38,045 nucleotides of DNA, from contig JAQGLW010000098.1 of assembly GCA_028292665.1 (NCBI GenBank), positions 1 to 38,045 on the forward strand, read 5' to 3'. Each line of letters begins with the position of its first letter. The first letter of the stretch is position 1. Origin of the DNA: Herminiimonas sp. (GTDB taxonomy: Bacteria; Pseudomonadota; Gammaproteobacteria; Burkholderiales; Burkholderiaceae_D). Under the pieces are notes generated by a model. It saw only the letters and a program-made list of their open reading frames with translations. It was not told the DNA's origin and did not search any database. A program made the translations under genes and the position numbers. Below, piece after piece: positions 32,890-38,045 of this stretch.

Positions 32890-32921
32890 TCAGCCTGGCA
32901 AGATTTCTCTTGCCAGGCTGA
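32890..32921. promoter_or_regulatory. Perfect 14-bp inverted repeat in divergent control region
   Basis: TCAGCCTGGCAAGA and its exact complement are separated by only four bases. It lies midway between the LysR gene and the importer operon. It could be a regulator operator or a strong RNA hairpin; there is no U-run. Confidence 0.55.
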
Positions 32922-33085
32922 TGATGTCGCACCTGGAGCGGTTTGGCGCGCGATGTTTTCCGTGATGCTATTTCGAGCGGCGATTGAATATCATTGCAGT
33001 CGCCTGAACTTGCTGGCAGTATTGAAGCTAAAGTTACTTGCGTCCAATATATTTAACTGTGGCATCTGATTCATGGAGTGTATCG

Positions 33086-34018
33086 ATGATAGATCTACGT
33101 CAACTGCGGCAGTTCGTCGCGGTGGCCGAAGAATTGCACTTCGGACGCGCTGCGCGGCGGCTGCACATGACGCAGCCGCCGCTGACCCAGGCGGTGCACG
33201 GTCTTGAAGCGGCGCTCGAAGTGCGATTATTTGAACGCAGCAAGAGATCGGTGGCGTTGACGCCGGGCGGCGAAGCACTGCTCGTGCGCGCGCGGCGTCT
33301 CTTGCGCGCCGCGGACGACCTGCCACGCGCGGTGAAGGCCGCTGCGGAGGGACTCACAGGGCACCTGCGCCTCGCTTTTGTATCGACTGTCGCGTACGGG
33401 CCGCTGCCCAATTTGCTGGGTGGATTCCGCGAAAGCAATCCCGACGTCAGTCTCCAGTTGCGCGAGGCCACGCTCGACGTGCAACTCGCTGCGTTCGGCG
33501 CGGACGAAGTGGATGCCGGGTTCGTCGTGCATGCGCCGGGGGCGGCGCCGCTGGGTTTCGAGACGCTGACCGTACTCGCCGAGCCCATGGTGCTCGCGCT
33601 TCCGATCGATCATGCGGCCGCCGCGACCGGACACACGCTGCGGTTCGAAGACATCGCATCGGACCCGCTGGTGATCTTTCCCCGCAACATTGCGCCTTCC
33701 CTGTTCGACTCCGTGCTGTCTTTTTACCGGGTGAACGGCATAACGCCTCACTTCGGGCAGGAGGCGATTCAGATGCAGACAATCGTCAGCCTTGTGTCCG
33801 CCGGGATGGGCGTTGCATGGGTGCCGGAGGCCTTGACCCGATTGCAGCGCCCGGGAGTGGTATACCGGCATGTGCAAGGCGTGCCACTGATCAGCGAGAC
33901 GAGCCTTATCTGGAATAAGCAGGCGCTGCCGGTGGTCGAGCGCTTCATAAGCCATGTGCGCGACGCCGCCAACTGTTCGGCACTCGTTCGCCAACCGCCT
34001 GCTTCAGTCGAGTCATGA
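33086..34018 (+). CDS. LysR-family transcriptional regulator
   Basis: A 310-residue LysR regulator. The N-terminal winged helix-turn-helix includes ELHFGRAARRLHMTQPPLTQ, then LEVRLFERSKRSVALTPGGE. The effector domain starts with GHLRLAFVSTVAYGPLPNLL and includes the closing SLVSAGMGVAWVPEAL motif, a BenM/CatM-like pattern. The ATG at 33086 follows GGAG by 7 bases. It is divergent from the importer and catabolic genes and most likely controls them in response to the imported compound or a product of it. It is the rightmost gene of the island. Confidence 0.93.
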   Translation: MIDLRQLRQFVAVAEELHFGRAARRLHMTQPPLTQAVHGLEAALEVRLFERSKRSVALTPGGEALLVRARRLLRAADDLPRAVKAAAEGLTGHLRLAFVSTVAYGPLPNLLGGFRESNPDVSLQLREATLDVQLAAFGADEVDAGFVVHAPGAAPLGFETLTVLAEPMVLALPIDHAAAATGHTLRFEDIASDPLVIFPRNIAPSLFDSVLSFYRVNGITPHFGQEAIQMQTIVSLVSAGMGVAWVPEALTRLQRPGVVYRHVQGVPLISETSLIWNKQALPVVERFISHVRDAANCSALVRQPPASVES

Positions 34019-34373
34019 CAGCCGAACTGTAAGATCTCCTGGAACTCATTTCATCAATATCCATATGTGCGAACGTGGTCCGGACGGATGGAGCGTCAGG
34101 GCGGAGCACGAAATTGGTGCGGCATGCTCGCCTGTTTCCGGACCGCCGTTGTAGCGGCAGACGCGGCGCGAAGCCCGCAGTTAATCAAGCATTGTCTTGG
34201 CAACAACCCGGATGTCATGATGCTTTAACGCTATCACATCGGCCTCGGTTTTCGCAGTCCATTTTGGTGCATCCGATTTTTGTCGAAGCTTCGCGACTCG
34301 GATGGGAAGCCGGCGAACCGTCGCAGAGTTGTGGCAATCAGAAGTGAAAACACGGGTAAAATCGTGGATCCAA
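34019..34373. other. Intergenic right flank of the island
   Basis: No gene is supported in these 355 bases. They hold a partial palindrome at 34270-34304 (CATCCGA/TCGGATG around GTCGAAGCTTCG) and a 7-bp inverted repeat GGTCCGG/CCGGACC at 34077-34144. A minus-strand frame running into dusA has no recognisable product. TAAAAT at 34357-34362 could be a -10 for dusA. G+C falls back toward the flank level here. Confidence 0.5.
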
Positions 34374-35435
34374 ATGAATCCTGCAATGATGGAAAATAAC
34401 GCTTTCCCCGATGAAAATCCGGTGAGCACCAGTGCTCACCGAGGCCGCAGAATATCCGTAGCCCCGATGATGGATTGGACGGATCGCCATTGCCGCGCTT
34501 TCCACCGGCAAATTACGCGCCATGCCTGGCTGTACACTGAAATGGTAACGACCGGCGCGCTGCTGCACGGCGATGTCGCACGGCATCTCGATTTCAGCGG
34601 GCAGGAGCATCCGGTTGCATTGCAATTGGGGGGCAGCGAACCGGACGATCTGGCGAAATGCGCCAGGCTCGGCGAACAATGGGGATACGACGAGATCAAC
34701 CTGAATTGCGGTTGCCCGTCGGAACGCGTGCAGAAAGGCGCGTTCGGCGCCTGCCTGATGGCGGAATCCGGCTTGGTCGCCGATTGCGTCAAGGCGATGC
34801 GCGATGCAGTGTCGATCGCTGTAACGGTCAAGCACCGCATCGGTATCGATAAAACCGAATCCTATGATTTTGTCCGCGATTTCGTCGGCACTGTGGCGCA
34901 GGCGGGCTGCGGCACATTCATCGTCCATGCGCGCAATGCGATCCTGAAGGGATTGAGCCCCAAGGAGAACCGCGAGATTCCGCCGCTGCGATACGATTTC
35001 GCCTATCAGCTCAAACGCGACTTTCCGCAGCTCGAAATCGTCATCAACGGCGGCATCAGGACGCTGGCGGACATCGATGCCCATCTGCCGCATGTCGATG
35101 GCGTAATGATCGGCCGCGAGGCTTACCATAATCCTTATTTGATGGCCTCGTTCGATGCGCGTTACTACGATGACTGCACGGCTGTGAAATCGCGCGCCGA
35201 AATAATCGGAGCGATGCTGCCGTATATTCGCTCACAGCTGGAACGTTACGGCAAAGACGGTGCCGGCGGCGGCTTGAAACTCAACAGCGTCACGCGCCAT
35301 ATGCTGGGCCTGATGGCCGGAATTCCCGGCGCGCGCGCATTCCGGCAGTCGCTGTCGGATTCGAAAAAACTCGCTGCGGGCGACCCGGCCTTGCTGCTGG
35401 AAGCGCTGGCTCGCATGCAACCGCTGGCGGCGTAA
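34374..35435 (+). CDS. dusA: tRNA-dihydrouridine(20/20a) synthase DusA
   Basis: FMN enzyme that reduces uridines 20 and 20a in the tRNA D loop. The 353-residue protein has ISVAPMMDWTDRHCRAFHRQ, MVTTGALLHGDVARHL, HPVALQLGGSEPDDLA, and the catalytic Cys in NLNCGCPSERVQKGAFGACL. KHRIGID, FIVHARNAILKGLSPKENRE and INGGIRTL for FMN follow, then GVMIGREAYHNPYL. The start is uncertain: ATG codons at 34374, 34386 and 34389 all give plausible lengths. The first 30 or so codons, up to the direct repeat at 34455-34480, were probably delivered by the island when it replaced the original 5' end now at 25.4 kb. Confidence 0.94.
   Translation: MNPAMMENNAFPDENPVSTSAHRGRRISVAPMMDWTDRHCRAFHRQITRHAWLYTEMVTTGALLHGDVARHLDFSGQEHPVALQLGGSEPDDLAKCARLGEQWGYDEINLNCGCPSERVQKGAFGACLMAESGLVADCVKAMRDAVSIAVTVKHRIGIDKTESYDFVRDFVGTVAQAGCGTFIVHARNAILKGLSPKENREIPPLRYDFAYQLKRDFPQLEIVINGGIRTLADIDAHLPHVDGVMIGREAYHNPYLMASFDARYYDDCTAVKSRAEIIGAMLPYIRSQLERYGKDGAGGGLKLNSVTRHMLGLMAGIPGARAFRQSLSDSKKLAAGDPALLLEALARMQPLAA
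34455..34480 (+). repeat. Right direct repeat (putative attR in dusA)
   Basis: Matches 25396-25421 at 22 of 26 positions, with the uninterrupted core CCGATGATGGA at 34464-34474. It lies within the dusA codons for VAPMMDWT. Confidence 0.6.
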
Positions 35436-35514
35436 TCTCGATTGCAGCTGTAAACCGTCTGCACCGCCATTTATTCCGCCGTTATGAAATTCCTTCGAGA
35501 AATATCCGCAGTAC

Positions 35515-35543
35515 GGTCAAATTCGCTCTGCGTAAATTTGACC
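35515..35543. repeat. Inverted repeat between dusA and sigma-54 activator
   Basis: GGTCAAATT at 35515-35523 and AATTTGACC at 35535-35543 form a perfect 9-bp stem with an 11-base loop between the two convergent genes. It has no U-run; it may be a factor-dependent or weak terminator. Confidence 0.45.
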
Positions 35544-35595
35544 ATTTCGTGTAATTCTTATCCGGCAAGACATGCAGGCGGCTATCCTGGAGCGC

Positions 35596-36561
35596 CTAAT
35601 AATCTTTCAGTCTGTTGTACAAAGTCTTGAGACTGATTCCCAACGCTTCCGCGGTCAGCCGTTTGTTGCCGCTGAAATGTTTGAGCGTCGCCAGAATGAT
35701 TTCCCGTTGCGCATCGGCCAGCGGCGTACCGACGGAAAAATTCAGAAAACCTTCATGCAGGGTCGGCTTGCGAGCGGATATATCCGAAAGATGCTCTTCA
35801 ATCACCAGTGTATCGCTTGACAGGATGAATGCCCGGTGCACGACGTTCTTCAATTCCCTCACATTGCCGGGCCAGGTATAAGAGCGAATCATTTCCATCG
35901 AATTTCTTGAAAATGTTTTTTTCGTGTTGTCCTTGGCATTCAGGATTTGCAGAAAATGCTGTGCCAGCAATTCGATGTCGCCATTGCGTTCGCGCAACGG
36001 CGGCACCCTGATCGGAAAGACGGCGAGCCGATACATCAAGTCCTCGCGCAGACTGCCTTGTTTGACGGCCGCTTCGAGATCCCGGTTGGTCGCTGCGATC
36101 AGCCGGACATCGACTTTTACTTCATCGCTGCCGCCGACACGCAAAAACATTCCCGATTCCAGCACGCGCAGCAGCTTGACCTGCATGTCGGTCGGCATCT
36201 CGGTAATTTCATCGAGAAACAATGTGCCGCGCGAAGCGTGTTCGAAGTAACCGACATGTTGACGGGCAGCGCCGGTGAAGCTGCCTTTTTCATGGCCGAA
36301 TAAGGCAGCCTCTATCAAATGCGCCGGAATGGCGCCGCAATTGACTGCAATAAACGTTTCTTTGGAGCGGCGGCTGGTCTGATGGATCGTCTGTGCTATC
36401 AATTCCTTTCCCGTTCCGCTTTCGCCTGCGAGCAATACCGTGGCGTCCGTTATCGCAACTTTGTCGAGTTGCTGATAAAGCCGTTCCATCACCGGTGACG
36501 ATCCGTACAGCATGCCGAAGCGTTTAAGGGATTTATCGAGTGCCATTCCGGATCGATTCAT
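35596..36561 (-). CDS. Stand-alone sigma-54-dependent activator (AAA+ and Fis HTH)
   Basis: Enhancer-binding protein of 321 residues. The AAA+ domain has Walker A GESGTGKE (46-53), the sigma-54 contact loop GSFTGA (93-98, a permitted variant of GAFTGA), Walker B GTLFLDE (112-118) and the sensor stretch LIAATNRDLE. The C-terminus is a Fis-type helix-turn-helix (AEALGISLKTLYNRLKDY). There is almost no N-terminal regulatory domain, only about 17 residues, so control must come from a partner protein or its expression level, as in PspF. It is divergent from the lipoprotein gene that carries a sigma-54 promoter, its most likely target. Confidence 0.93.
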   Translation of the reverse strand: MNRSGMALDKSLKRFGMLYGSSPVMERLYQQLDKVAITDATVLLAGESGTGKELIAQTIHQTSRRSKETFIAVNCGAIPAHLIEAALFGHEKGSFTGAARQHVGYFEHASRGTLFLDEITEMPTDMQVKLLRVLESGMFLRVGGSDEVKVDVRLIAATNRDLEAAVKQGSLREDLMYRLAVFPIRVPPLRERNGDIELLAQHFLQILNAKDNTKKTFSRNSMEMIRSYTWPGNVRELKNVVHRAFILSSDTLVIEEHLSDISARKPTLHEGFLNFSVGTPLADAQREIILATLKHFSGNKRLTAEALGISLKTLYNRLKDY

Positions 36562-36572
36562 TATCGGGTTGG

Positions 36573-36671
36573 TGCATTGAATTCAGCGTACCTGATGTGG
36601 TAACAGGAATTTCGGGCGCCTCACTATTTTCATATGAATGATGCATGACTGAATTGTGCAAATTCAATGCA
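36573..36671. promoter_or_regulatory. Distant 11-bp inverted repeat, candidate enhancer site
   Basis: TGCATTGAATT at 36573-36583 and AATTCAATGCA at 36661-36671 are exact reverse complements. The right arm also overlaps a shorter palindrome GAATT-GTGCA-AATTC (36651-36665). They lie 330-430 bp upstream of the sigma-54 promoter, within range for activator binding by looping. Another palindrome, GCCGAA-G-TTCGGC, is at 36824-36836. Assignment to the neighbouring activator is inference. Confidence 0.35.
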
Positions 36672-37002
36672 TCTTCAAAGAAGAAGATTTGCATGAAGAG
36701 TCTGCCGCTGCTCGATCGACAGGGGAGCGATTTGAAATGTTGCTGCTTCATCGGTCCGCCTGCGAAATAAATATACGGGATTGTCGACATGAAAAATACA
36801 AAATCGCTTCCTTAAAGCATATAGCCGAAGTTCGGCACGATGTCGATTTACGTCAATCAGCCCTTGATCTCGGATGAAGGAAAATATTTCCGCAGGTTTT
36901 TCTGAGACGATTTTCCCCTGCATCGGTTTTTAATCGACAAGGAAAAAGTTTCAAAGTGCCGTCGAGTAAGTTGAGCGCCGTCCTTGCCGGGACTCCATAT
37001 TG

Positions 37003-37019
37003 CTGGCACAAAAAGTGCG
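37003..37019 (+). promoter_or_regulatory. Sigma-54 promoter of the lipoprotein locus
   Basis: CTGGCACAAAAAGTGCG has GG at 37005-37006 and GC at 37017-37018 with exactly ten bases between; the -24 element TGGCAC is a perfect consensus. The predicted start is near 37030, some 85 bases before the lipoprotein ATG. Confidence 0.7.
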
Positions 37020-37049
37020 TCGTTATTAATTTGATTATGGAGGATAGTT

Positions 37050-37091
37050 GTGAAACTTATCTCGAATGACGAAGTCAAGGAATTGGGCTAA
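37050..37091 (+). CDS. 13-residue micro-ORF in lipoprotein leader
   Basis: A GTG start preceded by GGAGG at a 6-base distance encodes MKLISNDEVKELG and then TAA. It lies between the sigma-54 promoter and the first lipoprotein gene, 23 bp before the latter. The sequence resembles the acidic start of double-glycine-type export leader peptides but stops at the first Gly. It could be a translated leader peptide, or the decayed end of a once longer peptide gene. Confidence 0.4.
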   Translation: MKLISNDEVKELG

Positions 37092-37114
37092 CTATTTTTA
37101 TGAAAGGAACAATA

Positions 37115-37552
37115 ATGAAATCAATATTAAGTACTTCAAAAATCATACTGACTGCAGGTGTCTTGAGCGTAATGTTTGCCGGTTGCGGAAAATCGGGTGA
37201 TCAAGCCGGTAGTTCCTCCGGTTCAACCGGTTCCGGTTCGTCGAGCACATCGCCAAGCACCGCTTCGCCAAGCACACCGCCGAGCACGGGCAGTTCAGAC
37301 TCCAGCTCGTCGAGTACATCGCCAAGCACGGGCAGTTCAGGCGCCGGTTCGTCGAGCACGTCGCCAAGCACGCCGCCAAGCACGCCGCCAAGCACCGGCA
37401 GTTCAAGCTCCGGTTCAACCGGCGCCGATACATCGAGCTCAGGATCATCCTCATCCGGCGCCGGCACGTCAGGCTCGGGTACGGCTAGCCCTACGCCTTC
37501 TACACCGGGCTCGGGAACGTCAGGTTCCGGTACGTCGGGAACCACGAAGTAA
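37115..37552 (+). CDS. Ser/Gly/Thr/Pro-rich lipoprotein
   Basis: A 145-residue predicted lipoprotein. The signal peptide MKSILSTSKIILTAGVLSVM ends in the lipobox FAGC, with Cys24 as the lipidated residue. The rest is low-complexity Ser, Gly, Thr and Pro (units such as SSSTSPSTPPSTGSS), with no folded domain. I chose ATG 37115, which has AAGGAA 7 bases upstream, over ATG 37100. It is driven by the sigma-54 promoter at 37003. A flexible surface tether or cell-envelope linker is plausible, but the function is unknown. It is paralogous in layout and signal peptide to the next gene. Confidence 0.72.
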   Translation: MKSILSTSKIILTAGVLSVMFAGCGKSGDQAGSSSGSTGSGSSSTSPSTASPSTPPSTGSSDSSSSSTSPSTGSSGAGSSSTSPSTPPSTPPSTGSSSSGSTGADTSSSGSSSSGAGTSGSGTASPTPSTPGSGTSGSGTSGTTK

Positions 37553-37671
37553 TTTCTTCCGAGAGATTCTTTCAAGGAAGATTCATGTGCATGAAGTCAG
37601 CAAGATTTATGCGAATAATGTCGCCAGAAAATGCTCACTAAACTTAATCTGCTACTGAAAGGAATAATACG

Positions 37672-37953
37672 ATGAATGCAATTTCCAAGACCTCTAAAAC
37701 CGTGTTGGCTATCACGTTATTGGGCGCATTGTTTGTCACCGGATGCGATCGCCGGGCTCCCGGCGGCGGCGGTATGTCGGGCTCGTCCGGCGGCAGTGGC
37801 ACCTCAGGCTCGTCCGGCAGCAGCGGCACCTCAGGTTCTTCCGGCAGCAGCGGCACCTCTGGTTCGACCGGCAGCAGCACGCCAGGCAGCAGCGGCTCTT
37901 CCGGCTCCTCGGGCAGCAGCGGATCCGGTTCGACCGGCAGTTCGTCGAAGTAA
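37672..37953 (+). CDS. Gly/Ser-rich repeat lipoprotein
   Basis: A 93-residue predicted lipoprotein with signal peptide MNAISKTSKTVLAITLLGAL and lipobox VTGC (Cys25). After a short DRRAPGGGG the protein is built of GTSGSSGSS-type repeats. AAGGAA precedes the ATG. It lies 119 bp after the first lipoprotein gene, on the same strand, and the similar signal peptides (MKSILSTSK and MNAISKTSK) point to a tandem pair. No promoter is recognised between them, so co-transcription from the sigma-54 promoter is likely. Confidence 0.72.
   Translation: MNAISKTSKTVLAITLLGALFVTGCDRRAPGGGGMSGSSGGSGTSGSSGSSGTSGSSGSSGTSGSTGSSTPGSSGSSGSSGSSGSGSTGSSSK
37771..37878 (+). repeat. 27-bp tandem repeat, four units, in lipoprotein gene
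   Basis: Four consecutive 27-bp units starting at 37771, 37798, 37825 and 37852 encode G(T/M)SGS(S/T)G(S/G)S. They are near-identical at DNA level, so unit number could vary by slippage. Confidence 0.75.
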
Positions 37954-38045
37954 CGCACAGTAAAATTGCTGAAGTAGTACATAGCTCGGCTTTGAAGCCT
38001 GAGTGAAGCGGTTCCATCGATGAATATTATTCGTCATGGAGTCGT

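Larger units (their letters stand above)
25416..34474. mobile_element. Putative genomic island inserted in dusA, no integrase seen
   Basis: The region between the two dusA-derived direct repeats carries a hydroxyacid dehydrogenase, an amidase, two DUF1989 proteins, a four-gene ABC importer and a LysR regulator. Most of it is clearly richer in G+C than the flanks. dusA is a known insertion target: a published family of tyrosine recombinases integrates in its 5' coding part and restores the gene with element-supplied N-terminal codons. No recombinase, transposase, phage gene or replication gene is visible inside, so the element would be decayed or mobilised by an integrase in trans. An alternative is insertion and later loss of a larger element. 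Boundaries are set at the crossover core. Confidence 0.55.

Noticed and set aside
32753-33085. Guanidine riboswitch ahead of the importer operon
   Set aside because: Looked for because of the DUF1989 genes. Neither the conserved ykkC core nor paired ACGR loops could be found.
25430-34400. Integrase, transposase, phage or conjugation gene in the putative island
   Set aside because: All open frames of meaningful size were read and none shows such motifs, so none is reported.
34181-34429. An 82-codon minus-strand frame upstream of dusA, checked as a possible integrase fragment
   Set aside because: No tyrosine or serine recombinase motif is visible, and it overlaps the dusA start region.
37200-37950. 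CRISPR-like regular repeats
   Set aside because: The repetition is codon-level Gly/Ser coding within two lipoprotein genes, with no spacers or cas genes.

Overview
The window reads as a chromosomal segment of a betaproteobacterium, most likely order Burkholderiales and close to the Oxalobacteraceae. This rests on the cys cluster layout, the aat-bpt-pyrD operon and the scpB-rluB-rimP-nusA-infB-rbfA-truB order. The genus is inference. The backbone is moderately GC-rich. The stretch from about 26.7 to 34.0 kb looks clearly richer in G+C by eye.

Layout. (1) 1-6.3 kb: sulfate uptake. A partial periplasmic sulfate-binding protein, a decayed ssuE-like fragment, a small Mop/TOBE protein and an alpha/beta hydrolase precede cysT-cysW-cysA and the regulator cysB. 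(2) 6.4-9.2 kb, minus strand: aat, bpt (N-end-rule aminoacyl-transferases) and pyrD. An elaborate nested inverted repeat lies between bpt and pyrD. (3) 9.2-11.3 kb: an ammonium transporter with a visible NtrC-type site and a sigma-54 promoter, then a convergent NUDIX hydrolase with a shared hairpin terminator. (4) 11.4-22.8 kb: initiator tRNA-fMet, scpB, rluB, a terminator, rimP-nusA-infB-rbfA-truB, then typA. (5) 22.9-25.2 kb: an EamA-type exporter convergent with a class III omega-amino-acid aminotransferase.

(6) 25.4-34.5 kb: an apparent genomic island in dusA. The intact dusA begins at 34.4 kb, and a second short copy of the dusA 5' coding segment sits at 25.4 kb in the same orientation, 9,059 bp away. 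Between them are a D-2-hydroxyacid dehydrogenase, an amidase-signature hydrolase, two DUF1989 (UAAP1/UAAP2-type) proteins, a complete polar amino-acid type ABC importer and a divergent LysR regulator. No integrase is visible. The cargo looks like an import-and-degradation module for a small nitrogenous compound, possibly guanidino- or ureido-like. It has the deiminase-type DUF1989 pair but no biotin carboxylase.

(7) 35.6-38.0 kb: a stand-alone sigma-54 activator (AAA+ plus Fis-type HTH, no receiver) faces away from two tandem Ser/Gly-rich lipoprotein genes. The first of these has a GG-N10-GC sigma-54 promoter and a 13-codon micro-ORF in its leader. The activator and lipoproteins probably form one regulatory unit.

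The two places most worth following up are the dusA island with its DUF1989/amidase/importer cargo and the sigma-54/lipoprotein locus. The structured element at 7546-7646 is a third candidate.
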